Positions 1 to 6,580 of a stretch of 12,741 nucleotides of DNA are shown piece by piece (the stretch's first letter is position 1; each line of letters starts with the position of its first letter). The notes below the pieces were generated by a model. It was not told the origin of the DNA and did not search any database. It worked only from the letters and a program-made list of their open reading frames with translations. Source of the DNA: Massilia sp. (GTDB taxonomy: Bacteria; Pseudomonadota; Gammaproteobacteria; Burkholderiales; Burkholderiaceae_D); contig DNCF01000109.1 in NCBI GenBank assembly GCA_003484545.1, positions 1 to 12,741 on the forward strand, given 5' to 3'. The position numbers and the translations under genes were made by a program.

Positions 1-115
1 CGCGCCCAACCAGGGTCAGGGCGACGGGGCCGCCGGCCACCCACAGCCGGGCGCAATGTTCGGCCATCGACGAGGTCGCGCCGATAATGACGATTTTCTT
101 GATTGAATTGGACAT
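1..115 (-). CDS. SDR-family reductase, DprE2-like (5' part only, runs off window)
   Basis: Only the first 38 codons are present; the gene continues past the window edge. The product starts MSNSIKKIVIIGATSSMAEH. The hydrophobic strand followed by GATSSMA is an N-terminal Rossmann nucleotide-binding loop of short-chain dehydrogenases, in the form typical of DprE2-like ketoreductases. In mycobacteria DprE2 reduces the 2'-keto intermediate left by DprE1, using NADH, to give decaprenylphosphoryl-arabinose. The start ATG (115-113) shares one base with the TGA stop of the DprE1-like gene (TGATG), so translation is probably coupled, and this adjacency is the main reason to call it DprE2-like rather than a generic SDR. 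The catalytic Ser-Tyr-Lys region is outside the window, so activity cannot be judged. Confidence 0.75.
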   Translation of the reverse strand, partial: MSNSIKKIVIIGATSSMAEHCARLWVAGGPVALTLVGR

Positions 116-1404
116 CAGGATCCCATGAGTCGGCGCGACAGGGCCGAGCTGATGCCCGGGTCGCGGTATGGCAGGAATTCGGCCAGGCGCGGATAGCCGG
201 CCTCGAACAGCGCGCGTGGCATGCGTGCGTCCTTGGCCAGGTAGATCCGTCCGCCGGCCGCGGCGACGACGGCGTCGAGGCGTTCGAACAGGCGCTCGGT
301 ACCGGGGCGGTTCGGGAAGTCGAGCGCCAGCGTGACGCCTGGGCGCGCGAAACTGAGCATGCCCGGCGCTTCGCGGTTGCCGAAGGTCTTGAGCACGGCC
401 AGGAAGGAGCCGTTGCCGTCGCGGCGGATCGCATCGAGCATCGCCTGTACCGCGTCGGCGCCGCTGTCGCGCGGCACCACGCACTGGTACTGGTAGAAGC
501 CGCGCGGCCCGTACATGCGGTTCCACTCGAGCAGGTTGTCGAGCGGATAGAAAAAGCCCTGGTAGTGCGCGCGCGATGCGCCGGCGCGCCACTGGTGGGC
601 ACGGAAATAAGCCTCGTTGAACAGCGACAGCGACAGCTTATTGACCGCCGAGACCGGCGGCGTGAACGGCATGGTGCGCTGGCGTGGCGCCGGCTCCGTC
701 GCGTCCGACCGCACGGGGTTGGCGCGCATGAAGATGCCGCGCCCCTTGCGCGACAGGCAGTCGATCCACGACACGGTGTATTCCCATTGCGCTTCGGACG
801 CGTCGGCGAGGCCGAAGAATTCGCCGAGGTCGCCGTAGGGAATCGTTTCGGTGGAAAGCCAGGGGCCGGGCACCCGTTGCAGCTGCAGCTCGGCCTGCAC
901 CACCAGGCCGGTCAGGCCGGCGCCGCCGACGGTCGCGGCGAACCAGTCCGCTTCCTGCCGCGGCCCGCAAACGATGCGCCGGCCATCGGTACGCAGCAGC
1001 GTCAGGGAAGGCACGTGGTCGCCGAAGGATCCGCGGACGTGGTGGTTCTTGCCGTGCACATCGTTGGCGATGGCGCCGCCCACGGTGACGACCTGGGTGC
1101 CGGGCGTGACCGGCAGTGCCCAGCCGCGCGGCATCATCAGGCGCTGGATGTCGCGCAGCAGCACGCCGGGTTCGCAGACCAGGCGCCCGCTTTCCGGGTC
1201 GAAGGCCAGCAGGCGGTCGAGGCCGCGGGTCTGCCACAGCGTGCCGCCCGGATTCAGGCACACGTCGCCGTAGCTGCGCCCCATGCCGTAGGCCAGGCCC
1301 GGCAGCGGCGCGGCGATCTGGGCGGCCAGGTCGATCCGGTCGCTCAGCACCCGCAGCGCATGCTGCGGCGCCGACAACCGCCCCCAGGACGAGACAGTTA
1401 CCAT
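115..1404 (-). CDS. FAD-binding oxidase, DprE1-like (polyprenylphosphoryl-ribose 2'-epimerase oxidase subunit)
   Basis: A 429-residue vanillyl-alcohol-oxidase-type FAD oxidoreductase. The FAD-binding half holds GMGRSYGD (residues 40-47), PGTQVVTVGGAIANDVHGKN (101-120) and HHVRGSFGDHV (121-131), which closely match the HGKNHH/GSFG motif of mycobacterial DprE1. The C-terminal half has YQYQCVVP (304-311), a conserved DFP (362-364) and YLAKDAR with Lys391, aligning with DprE1 Lys418. The known family reaction oxidises the 2'-OH of decaprenylphosphoryl-beta-D-ribose as the first half of epimerisation to arabinose. The start ATG overlaps the UbiA stop (ATGGTAA) and its stop overlaps the SDR start, so it is the middle gene of a tight trio. 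The residue matching the benzothiazinone-target Cys387 is Ala360. A different polyprenyl-linked sugar substrate is possible, but the gene set argues for the Araf route. Confidence 0.9.
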   Translation of the reverse strand: MVTVSSWGRLSAPQHALRVLSDRIDLAAQIAAPLPGLAYGMGRSYGDVCLNPGGTLWQTRGLDRLLAFDPESGRLVCEPGVLLRDIQRLMMPRGWALPVTPGTQVVTVGGAIANDVHGKNHHVRGSFGDHVPSLTLLRTDGRRIVCGPRQEADWFAATVGGAGLTGLVVQAELQLQRVPGPWLSTETIPYGDLGEFFGLADASEAQWEYTVSWIDCLSRKGRGIFMRANPVRSDATEPAPRQRTMPFTPPVSAVNKLSLSLFNEAYFRAHQWRAGASRAHYQGFFYPLDNLLEWNRMYGPRGFYQYQCVVPRDSGADAVQAMLDAIRRDGNGSFLAVLKTFGNREAPGMLSFARPGVTLALDFPNRPGTERLFERLDAVVAAAGGRIYLAKDARMPRALFEAGYPRLAEFLPYRDPGISSALSRRLMGS

Positions 1405-2825
1405 GTCCAGCCAATGGCGGCGAGCGCCACGATGAGGCCGAAGGTCGTGCCGGCCAGCAAGCTGACCCTGTCCTTGACGGCGAACACGACCGGATCGTCA
1501 TGCATGTGGCCGCGGTGGGCCTGCAGCCAGATCCAGCTGACCCAGAACAGCATCACGGGGACGGCAGCCCAGACCAGTTCGGGCGTCGCGTACTGGACGA
1601 TTACCGCTTCGCTGTTCAGGTACAGGGCCAGCACGAGCACCGCGGCAATGCCGGTATTAATTCCGAGCATCTGGATCAGCGGCGCATCGGCGGTCGCGTA
1701 ACCGCGGCCATGCGCCTTGTCCTTGCCGTTCATGATCTGCAGCTGCAGTTCCGCATAGCGCTTGACGAAGGCCAGGGACATGAACAGGAACATCGAAAAT
1801 GCGAGCAGCCAGAACGACATCGGCAAGCCGGCCGCGGCGCCGCCGGCGACGATGCGCAGCGTGTACAGGACGGCGAGGGCCAGGCAATCGAGCAGCACCA
1901 GCTGTTTCAGGCGCAGGGAGTAGGCGCAGGTGACGGCAAAGTAGACCAGCAGCCAGAACATGAAGTCCGGGCCGACGCGGCTGCCGAGCACCAGGCTCAG
2001 GCCGAACAGGACCGGCGCCAGCACCACGCCCATCCAGGCGGGCACCGCGCCCGAGGCAAACGGACGGGCGCGCTTGCGCGGATGCGTCCTGTCGCTTTCC
2101 AGGTCGAGCAGGTCGTTGGCGATGTACACGGTCGAGGCGCACAGGCTGAACGAGGCAAAGGCCAGCAGCAGGCCGATCCAGCTGTCGCCGTTGAAGACCT
2201 CGTGCGCCGCCAGCAGGGGCACGAACAGCAGCCCGTTCTTGAGCCACTGGTGGGCGCGCAGCACGCGGCGCAGCATGCCCATGCCCAGCGCGGGACTGGG
2301 AAATTCCTTTTCGACTTCGCACAGCCTGCCCGCCTGCCGCGCCAGGCCGGCGCGCGCGTTCACGACGATCGCGCGGCGCGCGCCTTGCCACACGTGCAGG
2401 TCGGCGCTGGAATTGCCGACGTAATCGTAGCCGCCGCGGCCAAACCGGGCCTCCAGCGCGTCGGCCTTGTTGCGGCCGGCCAGGTTCGAACTGCCGTCGC
2501 TGGCCATGACTTCATCGAAGAAACCGAGGTGGTCGGCAATCGGCTCGGCAATCGAGCGGTCCGAGGCGGTGCACAGGATCAGGCGCCGGCCTGCCGCATG
2601 CTGGGCCTGCAGCCATGCCAGCAGGTCCTGGTTGTACGGCAGCGAGGATGGGTCGAAGGCGACACGGCTGGCCAGGTTGCTCTTCAGGTGCGCCTTGCCG
2701 CGGGCCAGCCAGTAAGGGATGCGCAGTAAATCCAGGGGCTTGTCCCGCATGACCCGCAAGGCGGATTCATGGAGCATGTCGGTACGGATGAGGGTACCGT
2801 CGAGATCGACGACTATCGGATGCAA
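1398..2825 (-). CDS. HAD phosphatase / UbiA-type prenyltransferase fusion (polyprenyl-phosphate phosphoribosyltransferase candidate)
   Basis: A 475-residue two-domain protein. Residues 1-170 are a HAD-superfamily phosphatase: nucleophile motif VVDLDGTL (Asp7, Asp9), motif II LCTAS (84-88), Lys120 and a late acidic motif around GNSSAD (137-142). Residues about 185-475 form an integral-membrane UbiA prenyltransferase with the metal/diphosphate motif NDLLDLESD (237-245), KRARP (251-255) and about eight hydrophobic helices. The mycobacterial homologue Rv3806c moves 5-phosphoribose from PRPP to decaprenyl phosphate; the product must then lose its 5-phosphate, a step the HAD domain could perform (inference). 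The start is TTG (2825-2823), supported by AGGA 7 bases upstream and by the HAD motif beginning at residue 5. The stop overlaps the DprE1-like gene. A quinone or tetrapyrrole prenyltransferase role is unlikely beside DprE1/DprE2-like genes. Confidence 0.88.
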   Translation of the reverse strand: MHPIVVDLDGTLIRTDMLHESALRVMRDKPLDLLRIPYWLARGKAHLKSNLASRVAFDPSSLPYNQDLLAWLQAQHAAGRRLILCTASDRSIAEPIADHLGFFDEVMASDGSSNLAGRNKADALEARFGRGGYDYVGNSSADLHVWQGARRAIVVNARAGLARQAGRLCEVEKEFPSPALGMGMLRRVLRAHQWLKNGLLFVPLLAAHEVFNGDSWIGLLLAFASFSLCASTVYIANDLLDLESDRTHPRKRARPFASGAVPAWMGVVLAPVLFGLSLVLGSRVGPDFMFWLLVYFAVTCAYSLRLKQLVLLDCLALAVLYTLRIVAGGAAAGLPMSFWLLAFSMFLFMSLAFVKRYAELQLQIMNGKDKAHGRGYATADAPLIQMLGINTGIAAVLVLALYLNSEAVIVQYATPELVWAAVPVMLFWVSWIWLQAHRGHMHDDPVVFAVKDRVSLLAGTTFGLIVALAAIGWTW

Positions 2826-2832
2826 TTTTCGT

Positions 2833-2836
2833 TCCT
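2833..2836 (-). promoter_or_regulatory. Shine-Dalgarno AGGA for the TTG start of the HAD-UbiA gene
   Basis: On the minus strand AGGA lies 7 bases before the TTG at 2825. It decides the start, since the HAD nucleophile strand begins only four residues in and no suitable ATG lies upstream of it. Confidence 0.6.
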
Positions 2837-2847
2837 AACCGCATCTA

Positions 2848-2993
2848 CGGACACTGTCCGGAGCATCTATCGGACATATCGCGGCACCTGAAAAATACAT
2901 ACCGATAGTAAAGAGATATTGTGGATTTTTTGAAAACCCTGCCATTATAGCGGACGTCCAGCCGAGCGGACTTGCACTAACCCGGGAGGTCCG
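2848..2993. repeat. Cluster of CGGAC/GTCCG elements with a 13-base palindrome in the operon leader
   Basis: CGGAC occurs at 2848, 2871, 2951 and 2967, and its complement GTCCG at 2856 and 2989: six copies in 146 bases. Two are joined in the perfect palindrome CGGACACTGTCCG (2848-2860). Two more lie 16 bases apart as GCGGAC (2950, 2966), the first overlapping the palindrome GGACGTCC (2952-2959). An 8-base direct repeat CTATCGGA lies at 2813-2820 and 2867-2874, with the inverted CCGATAG at 2902-2908. The arrangement looks like transcription-factor sites or a structured leader; no known regulator is recognised. Confidence 0.4.
2944..2949 (-). promoter_or_regulatory. Candidate -10 box (TATAAT) for the HAD-UbiA / DprE1 / DprE2 operon
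   Basis: The minus strand reads TATAAT exactly, about 120 bases upstream of the HAD-UbiA start, at the edge of an AT-rich stretch. At 16-18 base spacing there is no recognisable -35 hexamer (AGTCCG or GTCCGC instead). That place is taken by one of two GCGGAC repeats (2950-2955 and 2966-2971 on the plus strand). An activator-dependent promoter would explain this, but the call rests on sequence resemblance alone. Confidence 0.35.
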
Positions 2994-3010
2994 GTCGACA
3001 GACCCAGGCT

Positions 3011-3427
3011 TCAGGATGCGTTACCGCTATCGCCACCTTGCGGGCGCACCTTCAACACCACCTTGTTCATCACGTAGGTCAACGGCAGCAACACGATGGT
3101 GACAAGCAAGGGCCCGAGCGCAGGGGGAACCCGAAGGAAACGAACCAGGGATTCCAGCAGCAACGCCGCCGACAGATACTGGACAAGGTAGACCAGCGGA
3201 TAGGCAAACAAACCCTTCCACGACAGCGCCACCTTGAAGACGAACCTGGCGTTGAGCCAGTAAGCCAGAACGATCCCGATCAGGTAGGCGCAAAAATACG
3301 CCACCTGATAAGGGACCATCTGGATGAGCGCCAGATACAGCAGATAGGTAGACAGCGTGTTGGCGACACCGCCGCACAGGAAGCGCAGCCAACGCTGCCA
3401 ATCCATGGTTTTGCCGATTCGCATCAT
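3011..3427 (-). CDS. GtrA-family membrane protein (lipid-linked sugar flippase candidate)
   Basis: A 138-residue protein with four hydrophobic segments (roughly residues 14-36, 40-62, 74-97 and 104-124). It has the GtrA-type start RWLRFLCGGVANTLSTY and the loop signature LNARFVFK (58-65). GtrA proteins are thought to move undecaprenyl-phosphate-linked sugars across the inner membrane; the mycobacterial member Rv3789 lies beside dprE1/dprE2 and has been linked to arabinose-lipid handling. The start at 3427 lies 16 bases after the stop of the WxcM-type gene and gives the usual family length. An in-frame ATG at 3493 would overlap that gene by 50 bases and add an unlikely polar tail; an ATG at 3406 is also possible. 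Shine-Dalgarno support is weak for all of them. Its position puts it between the aminosugar block and the arabinose-type block, so its substrate is uncertain. Confidence 0.88.
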   Translation of the reverse strand: MMRIGKTMDWQRWLRFLCGGVANTLSTYLLYLALIQMVPYQVAYFCAYLIGIVLAYWLNARFVFKVALSWKGLFAYPLVYLVQYLSAALLLESLVRFLRVPPALGPLLVTIVLLPLTYVMNKVVLKVRPQGGDSGNAS

Positions 3428-3443
3428 GTCAGAATCGGGCGGC

Positions 3444-4319
3444 TCATTGCTGCTGCTTACCCTGGACGATCTCGACAAACTCCGCATAGTCACGAATGTA
3501 GTCGTCCGCCTCGTAATAATGCGAAGTGAACACCAGCAAGACGGCGTCGCTCGAATACTTGTACTGGATGCCCCAGGTCAGCGGCGGCAGGTAGATGCCC
3601 ATGTCCGGCGACTCGAGCAGCACTTCGCAACGGTCATGGCCATCGTCGACCACCACGGCACAACTGCCCTTTACGCACAACAGGAACTGATGGCAACGAT
3701 GATGGGCATGTTCACCTCGCGTTTTTTCGCTGGGAACATTGAAGACAAGGAAGTAGCGCTTGACGTCAAACGGTATATCTTTCGGAAATTCGCCCACCGA
3801 CAGGTCGCCGCGCGGGTCGCGGACCATTTTTGCGCGGTGTAGCGTGACATCGCCAATCCCCAGACGCATGACAGCCTGGCTCTCGGGAAACTCGGCCTGC
3901 TTGTGCCAGAGCCGGTTGCCCGTACCCGGCGCTTTCTCCACGTAGCCCGTGATGCGCGCCGGGACGCCCGACACGATGGCGTACGGAGGCACGGCCTGCG
4001 CAACCAGGGCGCCTGCTTCGACGATGGCGCCGGCGCCGATCCTGACGCCGCGCTGCACGGTCGCGCCGGCACCGAGCTGGCTTCCCGCACCGACAACGAT
4101 GTCGGACGACGCGCCATCGGGCGCACGCTCGAGGGTCACGCCCGGGCCGATGCGCGCGCCGCGCTCGACATGCACTCCCGGCCACACCTGGGTGAACCCT
4201 TCGACATGGCTGTCGTGCCCCAGCCTGGCGCCCGGATAGACGACGACGAAATCACCCAGGCGGCAGGTATCCGCGACTTCGGCACCCGGATGGACAAATG
4301 GGGAAATGGCTTGGCTCAT
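3444..4319 (-). CDS. Bifunctional acetyltransferase / dTDP-4-keto-6-deoxyhexose 3,4-ketoisomerase (WxcM-like)
   Basis: A 291-residue fusion. Residues 1-128 are a left-handed beta-helix of hexapeptide repeats (for example VVGAGSQLGAGATVQRGVRI), ending in the usual PPYAIVSGVPAR (111-122), so a sugar N-acetyltransferase of the FdtC/QdtC kind. Residues about 150-285 are a FdtA/QdtA-type cupin with TRGEHAHHRCHQFLLC (200-215), including the His pair 204/206, then VVDDG and SHYYEADDYIRDY. The known reactions are 3,4-ketoisomerisation of dTDP-4-keto-6-deoxyglucose and later N-acetylation of the dTDP-3-amino sugar. Xanthomonas WxcM has the same fused layout. Arg170 sits where FdtA (Fuc3N type) has Arg and QdtA (Qui3N type) has Tyr, while Gly250 replaces the His/Arg that separates them at a second site. 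The product is therefore probably, but not certainly, Fuc3NAc. It lies 11 bases after a 49-codon ORF. Confidence 0.9.
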   Translation of the reverse strand: MSQAISPFVHPGAEVADTCRLGDFVVVYPGARLGHDSHVEGFTQVWPGVHVERGARIGPGVTLERAPDGASSDIVVGAGSQLGAGATVQRGVRIGAGAIVEAGALVAQAVPPYAIVSGVPARITGYVEKAPGTGNRLWHKQAEFPESQAVMRLGIGDVTLHRAKMVRDPRGDLSVGEFPKDIPFDVKRYFLVFNVPSEKTRGEHAHHRCHQFLLCVKGSCAVVVDDGHDRCEVLLESPDMGIYLPPLTWGIQYKYSSDAVLLVFTSHYYEADDYIRDYAEFVEIVQGKQQQ

Positions 4320-4330
4320 TGCTTCAACGC

Positions 4331-4480
4331 TTACGCTGGTAGGTGGAAAAAATATGGGAACAAGGTCCGAAGTTCAGCCGCGAGTTCAGCAATCCAGTCG
4401 GCGCCTGCCCCACCGAGCCGGCTCAGAAAGCCATAGGGCGCACACAACTCGGCACGGGTTTCTGCGATCAGATCCGTCAT
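4331..4480 (-). CDS. Unrecognised 49-codon ORF, ATGA-coupled to the upstream glycosyltransferase
   Basis: The ATG (4480-4478) overlaps the TGA stop of the GtrB-like gene as ATGA, and the TAA at 4333-4331 lies 11 bases before the next gene, so the ORF fills the gap exactly. The product begins MTDLIAETRAELCAPYGF and ends LFPYFFHLPA. It is amphipathic rather than a clear membrane segment, with an acidic-aliphatic middle (DWIAELAAELR) and an aromatic C-terminus. I recognise no family. It could be a genuine small operon protein, or the residue of a longer gene lost between its neighbours. The coupling geometry favours translation; nothing supports a function. Confidence 0.45.
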   Translation of the reverse strand: MTDLIAETRAELCAPYGFLSRLGGAGADWIAELAAELRTLFPYFFHLPA

Positions 4481-5415
4481 TCATTCACCTTGTTATCAAT
4501 GCTGACGGCGACGACCGCCAGCGGCCTTTGTTTGCTGTTTTCGTACGCGCGCCAGGCATAGGTTCCCACCAGGCCAAGACCGAGCAGATTCAGCGCGCCG
4601 AGCACCAGCACGGCCAGCATCGTTGCCGCGTATCCCGGCACCGAAATGGCGCCTGCGAGACGTCCGACCAGCACCACCAAGGCGGCCAGCAGGGAAACCG
4701 CCGAGCCAAGCGCGCCAATGCGCATCAACAGGCGGATCGGATAGTCAGTGAACGCGAAGATGCTATCCATCATGTAATCGATCTTCTTGCTCAGGGTCCA
4801 GGCTGATTTTCCCTCCTGACGCATCTGGCGCTTGTAGCCGACCAGCTTGCGCCGGAATCCCAGCCAGAAAATCAGGGCGATCAGGGATGAGCGCGACTCC
4901 TCGAGCGCCAGCAGTTGATCGCGAAATGCCACGTTGCAGCCGAACACATCGACACCGCCGGGCGGCATGTCGGGCACGACCAGTTTGCGGTACAGGGCCC
5001 AGAACAGCGACGAGGCCGCACGCGAAGTACGTGGATCGTCACGGCCATCGCGCGTCCCGATCGCGACGTCGCACTCGTCGGCTGCGAGCGCCTTGAAGAA
5101 GGCGACCAGCAGCTCGGGCGGCTCCTGGAGATCGGCTGCCATGACGCCGAAATAGCGACCACGCGCCGCGCGCAACCCCGTACGGATCGCCGGGAACGAG
5201 CCGAAGTTGCGCGAATGCGCGAGTAACTGGGCAGGAAATGCCAGTTTCCCGATCTGTTCGCGCAGCAATGCGAACGACTGGTCCGGACTGCCGTCGACAA
5301 CGAAAACCGCTTCCATTTCGCCACCGAGTTCGCGGCTCATGCCGATCAGGGCGGCAATCAGTCGTGGAATCGACTCGGCGTTCTTGTAGACTGGTACGAC
5401 AACGGAATACTTCAT
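4477..5415 (-). CDS. GT2 polyprenyl-phosphate glycosyltransferase with two C-terminal membrane helices (GtrB/ArnC-like)
   Basis: A 312-residue protein opening with MKYSVVVPVYKNAESIPRLI, the standard GT-A family 2 start. VVDGSPD (39-45) and the AADLQEPPE box (94-102), where Asp95 is the nucleotide/metal-binding residue, are typical of DPM1/GtrB/ArnC enzymes. So is the acceptor-loop pattern around GKSAWTLSKK (202-211). Two hydrophobic helices follow, about 232-252 and 264-286. Such enzymes load a nucleotide-activated sugar onto undecaprenyl phosphate on the cytoplasmic face. Wedged between the aminotransferase and the WxcM-type gene, it most likely uses the dTDP-aminosugar made here. The start at 5415 is chosen because the fold begins at once and it lies only 2 bases after the aminotransferase stop (TGAGCATG); an upstream ATG at 5481 would overlap that gene and add an arginine-rich tail. 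Confidence 0.88.
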   Translation of the reverse strand: MKYSVVVPVYKNAESIPRLIAALIGMSRELGGEMEAVFVVDGSPDQSFALLREQIGKLAFPAQLLAHSRNFGSFPAIRTGLRAARGRYFGVMAADLQEPPELLVAFFKALAADECDVAIGTRDGRDDPRTSRAASSLFWALYRKLVVPDMPPGGVDVFGCNVAFRDQLLALEESRSSLIALIFWLGFRRKLVGYKRQMRQEGKSAWTLSKKIDYMMDSIFAFTDYPIRLLMRIGALGSAVSLLAALVVLVGRLAGAISVPGYAATMLAVLVLGALNLLGLGLVGTYAWRAYENSKQRPLAVVAVSIDNKVNE

Positions 5416-5417
5416 GC

Positions 5418-6509
5418 TCACCAGGCGTTGACGGCCGCAATCACACGACCGACGTTCTCGTCGCTCATTTCTGGATAACACGGCAAGGTCAGAATGTCAG
5501 CCGCCAGACGCTCCGTATTTTCGAGGCGCAGGTCCGCATAACGGTCGCCAAACAGCGGTTGCCGATGATCGGGGATCGGGTAATGTACGTCGGAAGCGAT
5601 ACCGGCTTCGCGCAGGTGTGCCCGCAATGCGTCACGCCGCGGGCTGCGCACCACATACAGATGGCCGACATACGCCGCACCGGACGCATTCGGCACCTGC
5701 ACTTCGGGGTGGTTCAATTCGGCACTGTAGCGTTCGGCAATTGCGCGGCGACGTGCGTTGGCGGCGTCGAGCCCAGGCAGGAAAGCGCCAAGAATAGCGG
5801 CCTGCATTTCGTCCAGGCGGCTGTTGCGCGCTCCGGCGACCTGGACCTTGTACTTCTCGGACCAGCCATACTGACGCAGGGCGCGCATGCGCTCTGCGAT
5901 GGAAGCGTCACTCGTCACCACGGCTCCGCCGTCGCCGAGAGCGCCGAGGTTCTTGGTAGGATAAAAACTGAAGCTTGCTGCAGCGCCGAACGTGCCGGTG
6001 CGCTTGCCGTCGACGCTCGCACCATGCGCCTGGGCGCAATCTTCGAACAAAGGCACGCCGCGTTGCGCGCACAAAGCGGCGATCTGGACGATCTCGGGAG
6101 CGGCCAAGCCGTACAGATGGGTGACCACCACTGCCTTGACCCCGGCGTCGAGCGCGCGCGTGACCTCGGCCAGCGTCGCACAACGGCTGTCGAGATCGAC
6201 ATCCATGAAGAACGGTTCGGCACCGATCGCCAGCAGGGCCGTGGTCGTATACATGCTGGCGTTCGCGACGGTGGCGACCTGGTCGCCGGGAGCGACGCCA
6301 AGGGCCTTCAAGCCCAGTTCGATCGCATCCGTTCCGTTTGCAACCGTAATGCAATCACTCGCTCCCAGATAGGCCGCGAATGCCGTTTCGAACTGCTTTA
6401 CCTCCGGGCCAAGCACCAGCCAGCCGCTGTCAACCACCCGATTGACCGCCGCCTTGATCTGTTCCTGGCACTGCGCGATCCGCGCGGACAAGTCATTAAT
6501 TTGCTGCAT
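5418..6509 (-). CDS. DegT/DnrJ/EryC1/StrS sugar aminotransferase (FdtB/QdtB-like)
   Basis: A 363-residue PLP enzyme of the sugar-nucleotide aminotransferase family. Visible landmarks are ANGTDAIEL (57-65) for cofactor phosphate binding, FEDCAQAHGA (155-164) with Asp157 facing the pyridine nitrogen, and SFYPTKNLGALGDGGAV (181-197) with Lys186 as the Schiff-base lysine. Within this set it would transfer an amino group, usually from glutamate, to C3 of the dTDP-3-keto-6-deoxyhexose made by the ketoisomerase domain of the 3444-4319 gene. The start has a good GAGGG Shine-Dalgarno (6518-6522, 8 bases upstream). It is the first gene after a 191-base gap downstream of rmlA and is followed 2 bases later by the GT2 gene. 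The C3 choice is inferred from the neighbours, since C4-aminating relatives look similar at this level. Confidence 0.92.
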   Translation of the reverse strand: MQQINDLSARIAQCQEQIKAAVNRVVDSGWLVLGPEVKQFETAFAAYLGASDCITVANGTDAIELGLKALGVAPGDQVATVANASMYTTTALLAIGAEPFFMDVDLDSRCATLAEVTRALDAGVKAVVVTHLYGLAAPEIVQIAALCAQRGVPLFEDCAQAHGASVDGKRTGTFGAAASFSFYPTKNLGALGDGGAVVTSDASIAERMRALRQYGWSEKYKVQVAGARNSRLDEMQAAILGAFLPGLDAANARRRAIAERYSAELNHPEVQVPNASGAAYVGHLYVVRSPRRDALRAHLREAGIASDVHYPIPDHRQPLFGDRYADLRLENTERLAADILTLPCYPEMSDENVGRVIAAVNAW

Positions 6510-6580
6510 CAGTTAAGCCCTCGGAAACCCACGCGGCATTGCACGTGATTATTTAAGATTTTGAAACATTTCGTATTGCA

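Noticed and set aside
103..2729. Long plus-strand frames (103-1701 and 1116-2729) opposite the DprE1-like and HAD-UbiA genes.
   Set aside because: Their translations are low-complexity, rich in Arg, Gln, Ala and His, with no recognisable domain. They mirror well-supported minus-strand enzymes and arise from high GC at third codon positions.
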